From Epithemia pelagica (taxonomy: Eukaryota; Bacillariophyta; Bacillariophyceae; Surirellales; Surirellaceae): a DNA stretch of 64,000 nt. The position numbers and the translations under genes are program-made. This document shows positions 10,258 to 22,748 of this stretch, one piece after another. Location of the stretch: assembly GCA_946965045.2 (NCBI GenBank), contig OX337236.1, forward strand, positions 682,001-746,000, in the 5' to 3' direction. Under the pieces are notes generated by a model, which saw only the letters and a program-made list of their open reading frames with translations, ran no database searches and was not told where the DNA came from. Position 1 is the stretch's first letter; every line of letters starts with the position of its first letter.

Positions 10258-12453
10258 CTATTGCATTCCTCGCGCATATCCAATGGCCATGGTCAAGGTA
10301 CAGCTGAGAATAATGGGTGCGACGGCAAATTGCATGGCAATGACATTGGCAATGCCTTCCTTGGTATTGGATCCGGACAATTCCACCATGACCATGACAT
10401 TGTTGGCCGTCGGGGTCAAAAAGACAATGAGCAAGACGAGATAAAAGGCGGCATCAATGTCGTCGGGAATGTCCAAGATATAATTGTCCAAAATCCAGGC
10501 CAAGACAAAACCCATGGCGGGCATGACCATCATTTTTCCAATGACAATCCCAATCATGGTCTTGAAATCCAACAAGCCATCCTTGTCTTCTTTACTCATG
10601 GTCGCCACGGCTGTTTCGGAGGTACCACCACCACCACCATTGGACTTGTTGTTGTTGTTGTGGTTCTTGTGTTTGACGAGTTTGTTGTAGGAATTGGAGA
10701 GATTGCAGCCAAGAATAATCATATTGATGGGGACGGCCGTCAATCCAATGGAATACAAGCCATCAAACAACCATTCCAGGGGGGCATCGGCATCCCGATC
10801 CACGACATCGACAAACAAGCCTCGGGCCGGAGAAATGGCCACCAAAATACCCGTAATCGCCCCCACGACGGGTGGTTGCAAACATCGTTCGGCAATGTTG
10901 CGAAACGACGTCCAAATGGAATCCACCTTGTAGTGTTCGGAAAAACTAGGTGACGTGGATTCCGTGGCGGCGGGGGGAGGAGGAGCTTGGACGGTCCCAA
11001 TCGTCTTTTGCTGGTTGGTCGTCTTGCTATTGTTGTTGTGATTTCGTCGAAAGGGCAAGGACGAAAAATTGGCCGTACTGCCATACACCGTGGAGGATGG
11101 GGGACTGGTCGTCGTACTACTACTAGTCGTATACTGGGTCAAGAGGGGTTGTGTTTCCACGAGGGTATCCAACGATTCGTGGGGCGTCGTCGTTGTGGGT
11201 TCGGGGTCACTGCTGTGTGGCGGAGAATCGGGTGTTTCATCGTAGAGCAAAAAGGGTTCGGCCGCCGTCGTCGAATCTTCCGACGAGACATCGGTGGTGG
11301 GAGGAGATGGGGAGGACGTGGACGAGGTTCTCGTGGTAGTAGTTGTCGTGGTCGTATTGACTGCATGGGACGCGGATGCGGCAGCCACCTCGGGGACCGA
11401 CCGAGTCATGGCGGTGTTGGCGACATGCAATTGCTGTTGCTGTTGTTCTTCGAGAGTATTCAAATTGACTTCGGACAAGTACAAGCCTTCATCGGAACTG
11501 TACAATCCTTGTCGATGCCTTAAGTACTGTTCATCCAAACTCTTGTTGTTGAGGACATTGATTTTGAAGGAACTTCGTACCGAACGCATGCCCCGACGTG
11601 GAGGACTGGACGACAACGACGACGAGGCATCCACAAGGGGAACCATCAAGGTGCCATCGTCGAGTTGCTGTCCTTCTCCATCTCCCACCACCATTTCGGG
11701 AAGTTGCAACGATGTCAAGACGGCGGAACGGTCCTTATCATTATCGTCGTCGTGTGCCGTGGTCAAGACCGGTTCCGTGAGAATCGAGGTGGACACGGCC
11801 GATGGTTCGGGAGATGCGGGTAGGGAGGGCGCTTCTTTTTGGGTGGAAGGAACGACGGCTTGTTCGACATCATTACGATTCGTGTGGTTGGATTTGGACG
11901 ATGTGGGTGCCAGGAGCCATCCACCCAATCCCCATTGCAAGACTGGATAGAGCAAGAGGTAGACCGACAAGAAGAGCGTGGGATCGACTTGTCCCAATTC
12001 GGACGTTTTGGAAAAATTGGTATGGACGACCGTCAAGAGCGTAATGGGCAATCCGGTACTATTGCCAAAGGCCACGGCCGCCATGACGGATTTGCGTTGA
12101 TGGGGTGGCGTCCGACACAGGGACGAGACCACGTGTCCCACCAACAAGCCCAAGGAAACCAGAACAATGGGCCAAAAGACGAGAATCCATACTTGTCGAA
12201 GCGATCGTGTCACACTGGGACACGTCTCGGTACTCCAATCTTGATTGCAATAAATAATTTTGGTAAACAAAAAGAGGGGAAAGGTCACTTGTTGACTCAT
12301 CAAGGCCAACATGCGCTTGCCCGGTACGGAAATCAACCCCCGTTGATGCATGTAGGTACCGGCTGCTGCTAGAGTACAAGCCGTACCCACCGATCGAATT
12401 GAAGCCAAAAAGGTTTCATAGACAAAATCCCAAAAGGAGGCAGTGGACGACAT
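10258..12453 (-). CDS. PIN-LIKES (PILS)/auxin efflux carrier family transporter
   Basis: A 731-residue membrane protein of the membrane-transport (auxin efflux carrier) family, PF03547. The N-terminal lobe has several hydrophobic segments, including ILVFWPIVLVSLGLLVGHV, the family motif AVAFGNSTGLPITLL and LFLSVYLLLYPVLQWGLG. A hydrophilic loop of about 300 residues rich in Ser/Thr follows. The C-terminal lobe carries about five more segments (for example VVGAITGILVAISPA, MIGIVIGKMMVMPAMGFVL, YLVLLIVFLTPTANNVMVM). PILS proteins sit in the ER membrane of plants and algae; the substrate in diatoms is unknown. I chose the ATG at 12453 (MSSTASFWDF) because it directly precedes the first membrane segment; the open frame upstream is only microsatellite and low-complexity leader. 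No intron is needed. Confidence 0.85.
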   Translation of the reverse strand: MSSTASFWDFVYETFLASIRSVGTACTLAAAGTYMHQRGLISVPGKRMLALMSQQVTFPLFLFTKIIYCNQDWSTETCPSVTRSLRQVWILVFWPIVLVSLGLLVGHVVSSLCRTPPHQRKSVMAAVAFGNSTGLPITLLTVVHTNFSKTSELGQVDPTLFLSVYLLLYPVLQWGLGGWLLAPTSSKSNHTNRNDVEQAVVPSTQKEAPSLPASPEPSAVSTSILTEPVLTTAHDDDNDKDRSAVLTSLQLPEMVVGDGEGQQLDDGTLMVPLVDASSSLSSSPPRRGMRSVRSSFKINVLNNKSLDEQYLRHRQGLYSSDEGLYLSEVNLNTLEEQQQQQLHVANTAMTRSVPEVAAASASHAVNTTTTTTTTRTSSTSSPSPPTTDVSSEDSTTAAEPFLLYDETPDSPPHSSDPEPTTTTPHESLDTLVETQPLLTQYTTSSSTTTSPPSSTVYGSTANFSSLPFRRNHNNNSKTTNQQKTIGTVQAPPPPAATESTSPSFSEHYKVDSIWTSFRNIAERCLQPPVVGAITGILVAISPARGLFVDVVDRDADAPLEWLFDGLYSIGLTAVPINMIILGCNLSNSYNKLVKHKNHNNNNKSNGGGGGTSETAVATMSKEDKDGLLDFKTMIGIVIGKMMVMPAMGFVLAWILDNYILDIPDDIDAAFYLVLLIVFLTPTANNVMVMVELSGSNTKEGIANVIAMQFAVAPIILSCTLTMAIGYARGMQ

Positions 12454-13714
12454 TTTTTGGTGTGTGATTGTGAGGATGTATGTATACAGAATCCGTTGAA
12501 CGCGTTTGAAAAGACTGGATGAGTTGGTTCGTGAATCCACTGGGTGGTCTTGTTGTTGTTCTTGAGGGTAGGTGCGGTCAATCGATCCGTTGAGGAAACC
12601 AGTGCACCAGAAAGCAGTAATACAGCTATTCCAATATCCAATAGAATCGGAATGTCCAACGCACAAAAGCGAATTGGAGGAGAGGCAGAACGAAAGAGTC
12701 TGAATCAAAAGGATGTGATCACGAACGCCGCTGGAATGATCAGGAACCACAGCAGTCTTCTTCTTCTTCTTCTTCTTCTTCTTCTTCTTCTTGGTGCAAA
12801 GACGTATGCGCGTGTAATGTGTGTGTGTGTGTGATGGATTGGCCACCACGAAAAAAAAGCGAGGACACAATCCAAAGAAGAACAAAGGATGATGATGGTC
12901 GTAAAGTTTTTTCTTATTGTGTTGTGACGGTGGAAGTTCGCACGTCCGCAACATAAAGATGGTGCTCTCTCGATTCGTAACAGCAACGCGAGAACGCAAA
13001 GAAACAGCGTGCGTGCGAATGCGTTGGTCTGCTTCCGGGCTCGTGCCGAATGTCCAAAGTCATTGCCACCAGCTGTGCCGAGAGAGAAGCCCCGATGTCT
13101 TTTCCGTGTCCTGTTTCGGGTAGTCAATGGATTGGTATGTCGCATACGACATCCTGGACAGATGTGGCGAAGCCTGGACCCAATCCGAGAGCGCGAAGAT
13201 GACGTCACATGGATTTCAGTCGCGCTTTCAAGATACGGAATAGTACAGTTCGACCCATACTGGATCATGGAAGATTCATGGAGGAATCTTTGATCCCGTT
13301 TTTGTGGGACTCGCTTCCCGGAAGCTCGTCACGACTGCATCGAGCGGGATCGAACTACCACAAATCATTCGAGATTAAGAGTCAATCCAGCAAGGTAGCT
13401 ATGACAGTACTACCAAGTGGCTCCATCGTTTTGGAGAAGCAGAACATATTTTCGCCTGAGAATGATTACCACTGGGGTTTTCCTCCAACGAAATCTTTGC
13501 TGCCAACCGATACAACTCCATCCCTCCATGGCAGCAATGATCGGTTCTTCGACTCCAACACCTTCAACAAACACAAGAAGGTGAACTGAACCCAGGATTA
13601 TTCGTTTCGAAAACCAGTGCCACAGTCTTGATCCAATCGGCCTTTTCCCCTCCTCCGATCCATCCAACGAGTTTCGGTTATTGTTTGTGTTTGAAATAAT
13701 CCGGACACTGAACA
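12454..13714. other. Divergent promoter region, PILS and Sec8
   Basis: About 1.26 kb between divergent genes. It contains the (CTT)12 run at 12757-12792 and a perfect TGACGTCA palindrome at 13200-13207, a bZIP/CRE-type site. A 126-residue plus-strand frame at 13209-13589 resembles nothing I know and I do not call it. Confidence 0.5.
12757..12792. repeat. (CTT)12 microsatellite
   Basis: An uninterrupted CTT run in the 5' leader or promoter of the PILS gene, followed by GGTGC as is the run at 10195-10227. Confidence 0.9.
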
Positions 13715-16700
13715 ATGCCTCGCAATTCGCATCGCGAGCGTGTGGACGATGGCGACGATGGCGTCTCGGGTCCACCAAGTCGATTGCAAAATGTCGCCGC
13801 CGCGCAAAAGGCGCAAGTGGCCGCCAAGCGCAAAAAAATTGCCGCGGGCAAAGCCTCCAGCAGCAACACCAAATCCAACAACACTACCAATAATTCGGAC
13901 GATCAAGATTTGGAACATTTGGAGCAACGCTTGAATGACGAAGTCGATGAAGATTTGTTTGAAGAACCGCGACGATTTCAAACCTTGCCCCGTGTCATTG
14001 ATGTCTTGGGCGTGCAAATGATTGACGATGCCACGCAGGCCAACAATACGAGTAATATGGGTCAAAATCCAGCCTATCAACAATTAAAGACCCAGCAGAC
14101 GGTCGTGGAAGCCGCCATTGAACACATGGCTGTCATTCATTGTGCCAATTTAAATGCCTCGGTCATCTCCGTAGGACGGGTGGCCCGACAATTTAGTGAT
14201 GCCGTCGATAAAGTACGACAATTGCGCAAACAAGTACGAGACATTCAAGATTCCTTGGGACCCACCAACAACAATAACAATACTGCCAACAACAATAGCA
14301 ACAAGGCCATGGCCAATCCCAACGAACCCGCCAGTGGTGCAGGGAATAATGCCGCTGCCATGTCCCTACGAGAATTGTGGCTCAAAAAGTTGGAATGCGA
14401 AGCCACCTTGTCCTTGCTCGACAAGCTTGATGTGATTCGGGCGGCACCGGCCCGCTTTGACGAATACATGAAAAAATCACGCATTGGAGCCGCTGTTTTG
14501 GCCGTCAGTCAAGCCTTGGAAACCATGTTTCGCAACGATGTCGCACAAGTACAGGCCTTGCACAAGATTATGGAACAATTAATGATTCGCAAACAAACGG
14601 CCGAAGAAATTGTCTGGGACACCCTCATGGATGTCTTGTTTTTGCGGACCGGCAATGGCTTGAAAACCACCTCCGTCTTGCAATCTCGCATGTTGCGATC
14701 GTCGGCGGCCGCCGCCGCGACGTCGTCGGATGACTATGTCAGTGGCAATGCCAGTGTGACCGCGCACAGTGTTTCCTCCGAATCACGGCATCGATCTTCC
14801 GTGGCGGGTGGTACCGCCACAGCCACGACGGCGGCTACCACCACCAATCCTTCCACCACCACCTCGACCGGTGGTACGACAGCCGTCGTGGCCAATGGCA
14901 TGGTCAATCCCTTTTTGTCGCAAATTTTTCGATTTGCCACGGTCGTCGATGGAACTCCCATGGGACAAGAGGGAGATGACGACGATACGGTCGCGTCCGA
15001 TCAGTCCCATGCCTCCCTCTTTTCCATTGAAGGCGAAGTGGATGCCGCCGCAACCACGGGCGACGACGAAAAATCCAAGACGGCGGCGAGTAGTAAAACG
15101 ACGGCAGCGTCCACCAAGAAACGTCGTTTGTTAATTCCCATTCCCATGATTGAAGCCGAATTGGATTTGGAAAATGATGAACGTCGTGTTCAAGAAGAAA
15201 TTGCCCTCAGTGGCATGGCCACGCAATCCTCTCTGACACACAATCGTTTTGGTGGTGCCATGACCAGTGCCTCGACTGCCGGAGGTGGCAGTGCCACGGC
15301 CGGACGGCCTCAACCACATCATCATCGATGGGCCTTGCCCCGATATGGGGATCATGTGTTGGGATTGCGCATTTTGGTCGAATGCGTGGCCTTTTTGAAA
15401 CGCATGGATGACGTGGAACGACATGTCGCCGAACAAGTAGCGGCGGAAATTCGATTTCTCGTCCAACAAGAACAGGCCCGAACCTTTGCCCGCATGGAAC
15501 AACAACAGCAACAACAAGCGTCCTCGTCCGTCCATCATCATAGTAGGGTAGCGACAGTGAGTGGAGATCCCGTGCAAGTTAGTATGCGAGAATTTCGACG
15601 CCATTTGACCGGACTCTTGTCCGCCTTTGGATCCGTCTTGTTGCGATTGTCCCATTTGGCACAAATTTTACGATTCCGAATTGTACGTACCACAAAAACC
15701 TGAGACGATATTCCAGAACAGAAATGTTCCAATCTAACCTGGACTTTTTGCCCTTTATGTCGTCATTGTTCTTGACAGAGTGCGGATCGTGAGCTGATGC
15801 AAAAGATAGAGTCCCCGGCGTCGGTTATGCGATCTGTTATTTCATCTTCCATGGTGTTGATGCAACAAGAAATCAAGGCCTTTTTGCAAGCCTGTATCAA
15901 GGAACCAGAACAGGGCAGCGCCTCCGCCATGGAAAGTGCGGTGCGTCAATCGGCCGAAGTGGGTGGATTCTTTTCCTTGGGTGTCATTGAAGATCCCAAG
16001 GGCGAAAGTGAAGCGGCCAAATTGGCCACGGCCACGCGAAGCAATGTCATGGAAATGCCTACAGCACGATTCACCTCTAGTGTCTTGTTTTCGAAAACCA
16101 AAACCGCACCACAAGCACGCAATGCCCTAGCCTTTCGAAGAATGATTGCTCGCTGGACGGCGGAAACAGATGCCCTCAAACAAGAATTGGCCTTTTGGAC
16201 GGGGGAAGATCCATCGTCGCCTGCCTTCAAGACGCCAGCCAAGGAAGATGGTGCCCTTGCATTTTTGGATAAGGTGATTCAGAAAGATTTGTTGCCTGCC
16301 ATGCAAGAAGAAGCCGTCAATGGCACTGTTTTGGGTTTGGAAAGACGAGATGCCTTTGATCCAGTTCTGGACCGAGCCGTCTACAGTCGACCCAATTCCA
16401 ATGAGCCACAAGACGTTGACATGTGCATTGCTTGCCAGTCCGTTTATGTCTCGACTGGACCTCTCTTTTTGGCGCTGCACCGTCTTCCTCGTGGTGGAGG
16501 GGAAATGTATCTTCCAGTTGTGGCTGTACTGGAACATGTTATGCTTACCTTTATTTCGCGGATCAAGCATCAAATGTCCAAGTTGTGTGAACAAAAGACG
16601 GCCAAAAAGCTGTTGGAGAAGGAACCCGGTAAACCATCGGCGTTGGCCATGGTGATGGAGAAACGACAACCTTTTGTGAAACTCATGCGGGCCTATGCGG

Positions 16701-17743
16701 ATGGGGACATGTTGGATGGGACAATATCCACTCCGGGCACTGGAGGCTCCAGTGCTAACAAACTCGCTCCACCCTCGGGTGATACACCGCGACAGGCCGG
16801 AGATGATGAAGCCAATCAAGTTTTGAATGAAGAGGTTGCTGATGGCGTGGACGGAGAAGAACTCTTAATGCAAAAGGAATTGGCAACTCTGAAACCCTAC
16901 TTTGATTTCACCAATGACAAGGTGGCGGCCGAGATTAAGATATGTACGGATGAAGAATTGATGAAGGCAGAGGCATTGGCACACAGTTTACTCAAGGTTT
17001 CGAGTTTGTTGGAAAGTCGGCTCAAGGTACGCAACCACGGCAGTAGTTATCAGAAGCCCTTGACGTCCACGCGAGCGTTGCGAGAGGCAATCAAGAGCGT
17101 ACTTCAAAGTGGATTGCACATGGCCAAGTTCTGTCGCCTCGACTTGTTGTTACAGACAGTGACACGCCTGGCCAAGGTTAGCAAAAGTTCAACCTTGGTG
17201 GCCCGTGATGCCGTACGAATTCCTAGCTCAGTCAATGATTTGGGCGAATACTTGACGGGGGCCAGCGACAACCTCCGAGAGGCTGCAGGCAATGCTGTAA
17301 CCGCGTACGCCTTCTCGTCGCTGGAGCAGTACATTCCCTTCTGTTTGATGCAGACAGTCCGTGTTGTCGCTCAGGGCCAAGGTATCATTCAAAAAGCTCC
17401 CCTGACCATGAATGGTATTGAAGCGATGGATCGGAGTGGAAGTGTCTTGTACCGTGATTTGAAGGGCGCGACCGCCTTTGACAATTCCTATTGGGACGTT
17501 GATTTGGCAGCCATCTCGTTTGAACGTTCAGCCAGTTTCATGGCTTTGATGGAGTTGGAAATGGAAGAGCTGGTAGCTTATTACAATGCCAATCCTACGG
17601 ACTTTGATCCGGCTGATTTTGAACTCATGTTCTCCATGACCGGGCCGCGGCGACAAGGTGACGTTGGGCGTTTCCACATGATGAACCGAGGACGTTCGTC
17701 GGGTGGCGGCTCATCTTCGAAACGTAAAAAGGAAAAGCGATAG
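13715..17743 (+). CDS. SEC8: Exocyst complex component Sec8/EXOC4
   Basis: Two exons: 13715-15682 (656 codons) and 15779-17743, with a 96-bp intron (donor GTACGT, acceptor TTGACAG), giving 1310 residues. Sec8 is a rod-like subunit of the exocyst, which tethers secretory vesicles to the plasma membrane. Diagnostic sequence lies around residues 225-300: LRELWLKKLECEATLSLLDKL, RAAPARFDEYM, AVLAVSQALETMF, LHKIMEQLMIRK and WDTLMDVLF, the usual Sec8 N-terminal order. Exon 2 contains EPGKPSALAMVMEKRQPFV and long helical rods. The protein is longer than typical Sec8 (about 970 residues) because of disordered Ser/Thr/Asn insertions near residues 45-70, 185-220, 330-400 and 440-540. The C-terminus is basic (SSSKRKKEKR). 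Both exons fit in phase 0. Confidence 0.85.
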
Positions 17744-18502
17744 ACTCTTCATGGTACGTCGTTATACTTATTGGGTATCGCTGCTGAGCACCGAGGAAAG
17801 ACGAATACTTTTGTGTTTAATGGATCGATAGGACTGAAACTTGATGTCGAGAATCGCATTGAATTGAACTGACCTCGAAGTAATGGTAGTCCGTAGGTCT
17901 TGCGGACTCGATATCTTATCTCAGACATTGTTTTGTTTCATCTCAGATGTCTGTACACTCGCTACAATCGAAATATCAAACTGAGGTGAGTGTTGTGAGA
18001 GTAGCATCGTTTTCCGAACCGATTTGGCCGACGGAAATCAATGAAATATGTGATGATCCCAAAAAACAAACACTTATTCTACACCACTGACTGTTGGTGA
18101 GGACACAATTCATTACGAGTAGCCTGATGTTTCCTTTCGTCGGTCCTGTCGCTTCTTGATCAAATGAGGAATCCACTGGTCTTATGCATATCCGGCCTTA
18201 CCCTTCATTGTTGTATCCTCTGCAGAGTTGTCCTTATATCAGGTTCTTCTGTTTGGTTTCTCTTTGTATGGACTCGCTCGCAGAACGCATCTGGCTTAAT
18301 AATTTCGAGAAGGGAACCTTGTTAGAAGCTCTACTCTAGACCACATATCTGCTATTGTCATTAATCTTTTTCTACTACTTTCTGCACGCTAAATGGTAAG
18401 ACCACATGTTCAATTCTGCACCGATTTGCATCGCTCAAGTGTCTTACGTTTCGATTGTTAACACAGTTGTATATCAATAGTGACGGCCCGATTGTAATTA
18501 GC
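17744..18502. other. Intergenic, convergent 3' ends
   Basis: About 760 bases between converging genes. Only short frames; I see no gene, RNA or strong repeat. Confidence 0.4.
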
Positions 18503-21500
18503 TTAGTCTCCTCCTTTGCCGTATCGGGGTCGCCAGAGTCCATGAATGCCATGGGAAACACAAGAGTTTGGCGCAGCAATCTTTGCCGTCATGGTTTTGG
18601 CATCGCGGAATTCGGATCCATAGGTAATTTCCGATACATCGCACGGAAAGACACCCGACTGCACATCATTGTGCGAGAACAAGGAACTATCATCCGCCAT
18701 GTGGGCAGTCCTACTGGAATCAACATGGTACTTGCTGGCATCATACTCCATCCTGGGCAAAACTTGCTGCTCAAGTAGTGTTTTGCGAAAGAAGGACCGA
18801 TCCTGTGTCTTGTTCTTGTTGTCACCACCCGAGTTGTGCTTTTCTGCATTGGTCATGGTGGCAGTACTCCGCCGAATGGGCAGTGCTGCAACATCGTCAC
18901 CCACACTTGCTTGCGGTGCAGTGGACCGACCAAACAAGTGAAACAGAAAAGACGAGGAAGAACTTGTTTGACGACGCTGCAAGTTGGAAGGCGGTGGAAC
19001 ACAAGTCTCGAGAGAAGAATCCACAGCGCCGGGCTGGGCAGTGTCGTGGTTCCATGGTCCCGTTTCTTCCGGAGGGAGCAGTAAATGATCGTCCATGGTT
19101 AACTTGGACAACTGGCTGGTCAACATCTTGGTGGTGGTGGAAGGAGCCGATTCGAGAATTGCCGTGATTTCGTCGACATTGCTGGTGAAACACGAAGGCT
19201 TTGAGTCACCGGACGAGGCCGTTGACGATGCTTCATCTCCAACCTCTGCCGGATGAGTGGTCCATGTCGTCATCTCTGGCCGGGTGTCATTACTACGCGC
19301 CACCACATTTTCTTGTTGGTAGATCGGTCGTTCTTGTCTGTCGACCGGTGACTTAGTGGAAGAAGGAATTCCGGGAGTCCAATCAAAGTGTCCATCAAAT
19401 ACCACTGGAATGGGTGTCGTAGCGGTGGTTCCTTCGGCAACTGCAGCTGCTGTTTGGATGGAATCCATTTGCCGGAGCTGCTCGACACTCATATAGGGTA
19501 GAATGGTTTCCAATACATGATTGGGTTCGGCTCCAAAATCATGACGATGCCAGGCCAACAAGGCTGGCACGACCACGACCCCACGAGGAGAAAAAGAAGA
19601 CGATACTTGTCCTGCACTGGAAGCTGACGTACGATTGAGAGCATGATCCTGAATGGTAGTGCCACTGGAGGAGGAAACCAGGACACGAACATGGGTGCGG
19701 ACATAGTCTTGGACTGCTGCTTCCAATCCTTCATTGAGTTGATCGGGGTACAAGGTGGACACACGGGGAGAGGACTTGGTTCCCCAGGTTGTGGCCATGA
19801 GGAGTCGTGGATCATTGCAAATAATGGGAGACGTGAAACAGACATTGGTTCCATGTTCCAATACGGCACCCGTGGCGGAACAGCGACAAGCGGAGGTGGG
19901 ATTCCGAAACCGGAACCATCGACGGAGACGTGAGGAAAAGGATCGTCGTTGGCGTGGTTGGTTGGATGCTTCCTGCGTCAGTGGTGACTCCACGTACGCA
20001 GCCAATTGTGGAGAGGGAGGAAGGCTTGATCCCATGGTCGAACCATGCTGCTGCTGTTGTTGTCCTTGTCCCATGTCATTTGTATTGCGTGGAGCTCCAT
20101 ACAAACACTTTTGTAGATAGGCCAAGGACATGAACATGCCACCCACATTGTATCCAATTTGGTGAAAAAACTCATCTTGCAAACCAGTCATGGAGTGTGG
20201 CCACAAGTTGGTCACATGGGCCACCCACAAGTTTGGTGGTACGGCGGTCGGCGGTCCTTCTTCTTGTTCACGATGTTGCGAGGAATGGGCTGTTTGTCCG
20301 GCCACGGCCAGAATCATGGCATGTCGAACGATGCAATTGAAGAGATTAATGAGAAAGGCGACACGTTCCATTTTGTGTTGGGGAAGACTCAACACTTGCA
20401 ATTGACAGCAGGCCACTTCATAGTCTTGAAAGAGACGGGAGTTGTACAGATCCTGCTCTTGTGCTGCTGCTGCTGTGTTGTCAGTGTCACGAGCCGCAGT
20501 ACTACTGCAAATATCATCCATGAGACGAGACAAGTGCAACAAGACATGCATGGGATCCCGGGCCAATTTGTTGTTCTGGATGGTTTTGCGGGGCTCTTTT
20601 GGTTGTGCCAGAGTACTAGTACTTGTTATTGGATAGGAATTGGTCTCGACCGGCCATTGCACCAAGGAATTCAAGACATGGGGTTCCTTGAGAGGCTGTA
20701 AGACGAGAAAAAACTTGGAAAAGTCTGCAACAGCAACAACAACAAGAATCGAATAAATGATCCATGAGGCTTGGTTCCGCAGGCAGTGGTTCCATAGAGC
20801 AGCGCTCTCGGTAGGAAAATGTACCCGATCCAACATGGCAATGGATGATACGTACCCGTGACATTGGGTGTATAATTGTGGACAATGCCCCGTTCCACGA
20901 GCAATTGACCAAAGGCTTCCAAATCGGCCACGGACGGTGTCCTCTTCGTTATCGAAGAAGTGGTGGTAGCATGGTGGTGGTGGGACGACGGTTCCTCGGC
21001 TCCAGCGTCGTTCCAACCAGAGGAGGGGGAGGCAGCAAACAAGACACGCCACCAGTGCAATCCCTCGGCACCCCGAAAGGAATAGACTGGATCACCGGTT
21101 CCGGGATGAATGCGAATTTCATGGGGAAGGACTGTAATATAGAATATGTGCAGAGAGAGGAGCATACGTTATGCAGAAAAGAAGCATGGGAAGGAGAATG
21201 AGAGTGTTGCCTCCCCAAGACTCGAGTTTGGTATCACACGCTCTGGGTGTTTTAAATTCCAGTATGGAGAGCAGCTCTTGTGTACGTACCTTGCAACAAG
21301 AGTCGCGTCAAGGCGGCGACCGTGACATGCTTACCGTTGGGCAAGGGAACCAGGGGCAACAACAATGCTTGGCGTTGCACCCACAAGCAAGAGGATGAAA
21401 CAGTCACTTTTCCTGCAGAAAAAGAGGGGGATGCACCTTGCACCACTGTCGAGTGGTGAAAGGCTTGTGATGGTTCTTCGTCATGGGGGGTTTGAGTACT

Positions 21501-22748
21501 TTTGCTAGTGGTGGAAGTGGACGATGGAGATAGTGTGGTGGGAAATTGTACAGGAGTTGGGTCCATGTCTGGCCCAGTTTCCTGTTCCTCCTCTTCTTCT
21601 TCTTCTTCTTCACTTTCGTCGTCTAGCGAGATTCCTGAAAAGGGTCGTCCTTTCTCATTTGGGTCATTCATCATGGCCAACAATTCCGAAGCACTGTTGC
21701 GGCGATGCGCCTTGTGATGCTTGGTAGTGGCATTGCTCCGAGGAGGAATGGGAGTGTTGGTGCTGTTCAAGGTGGCCAGACTGGTACCCCACCAGACAAA
21801 GGAATCGTGGTCACGACCCACCAGCAACATGGGATGGGTATCCTTGGGGAATCGACGACGGTCGCTCGTCTTGTCGCCGTCCTCATTGTCGTTGTCCTCA
21901 TTGCCGTTGTCCTTGGTGGTTGTATTCTTGTGAGGAGTGCCGTCGACCAAATGACTGTCCCTTTGGTCGGGCAGGGTGGTGGCCCGTTGTGGGGTGGAAC
22001 TGCCAGGAGTACTTGGAGTACCGGGCGGATCCACGGTTCCCACCACAGTGACAGTCTTGTTGTTCTTGTTGTTGGAGGGCAAGGAGGACCTTGTGGAGCA
22101 TGTGGAGGAGGAAGACGATGATCCGGAACCATCATCTTGTGGTTGTTGTTGTGGAACAGTGGTCTCCACAAGAGCAGCCGATTCGTGGAGTCGTTGTTGC
22201 AATCGAGTCCACCAAAACGGATGCCTGGCTGGATCCATACCATGGCTGTCGGCCATTTCCTGGTTTGAATCATCATCCTGATTGGTGCTACTACTACTCG
22301 ACCAACCAAACCATTCCGAATCGTTCCACAAAATGCCTGGAACGGTAAAGTCGGCTCCAAATCGTTGCAACAATTGTGTATGATAATCTGTGGGCGCCAT
22401 CAAAAAAGGAAGCGAGAAAGAAAGAGACAAACAGACAGCGCGCGCAACCGTGGGTGAGACCCTGCAAGCCATACAAACTATAGTGGGCCTCGATCCAAAA
22501 GCCTCCGAGGACAGTTTCCTTGTCCTTTCTCTCATTGTGTCATCTCTCGTGTCGTCCACAACAAGAAACCTACCGGGACGTGCCGTCAAATCGACTTCCC
22601 GAAAACTAATGCCTTGAGTAGTCAACCAATCTCGAAGTTGATTGGATTCGGCATGACATTCCAACGAGGTGAACAATTCCACACGCATTGTGGGATCCGA
22701 GGACAAGAACAACGAGGGTGGACTTGTGGTCGTGGTCGTTGTTGTCAT
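18503..22748 (-). CDS. Glutaredoxin-DEP-DUF547 multidomain protein
   Basis: Four exons: 22748-22574, 22387-21290, 21131-20856 and 20724-18503, all joined in phase 1, giving 1256 residues. Donors are GTAGGT, GTACGT and GTACGT. The glutaredoxin-like domain is split by intron 1: MRVELFTSLECHAESNQLRDWL and ISFREVDLTARP, then DYHTQLLQRFGADFTVPGILWND. It has a single Cys in an ECHAE site rather than CPYC. A long acidic Ser/Thr-rich linker follows. A DEP-like segment (GLHWWRVLF ... DLEAFGQLLVERGIVHNY ... FSKFFLVLQPL) is followed by DUF547 (DPMHVLLHLSRLM, ERVAFLINLFNCIVRHAMI, HQIGYNVGGMFMSL, VVPALLAWHRHDFG, ETILPYMS). The last 300 or so residues are disordered. Glutaredoxin/DEP/DUF547 combinations occur in several eukaryotes; the reaction is unknown. 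Frame arithmetic closes exactly across all exons. Confidence 0.8.

Noticed and set aside
10138-10953. 271-residue plus-strand frame with a Leu run
   Set aside because: The Leu run is the CTT microsatellite and the rest is antisense to the PILS gene.
13209-13589. 126-residue plus-strand protein upstream of Sec8
   Set aside because: No recognisable family, ordinary promoter-like position and no sign of codon bias beyond chance.
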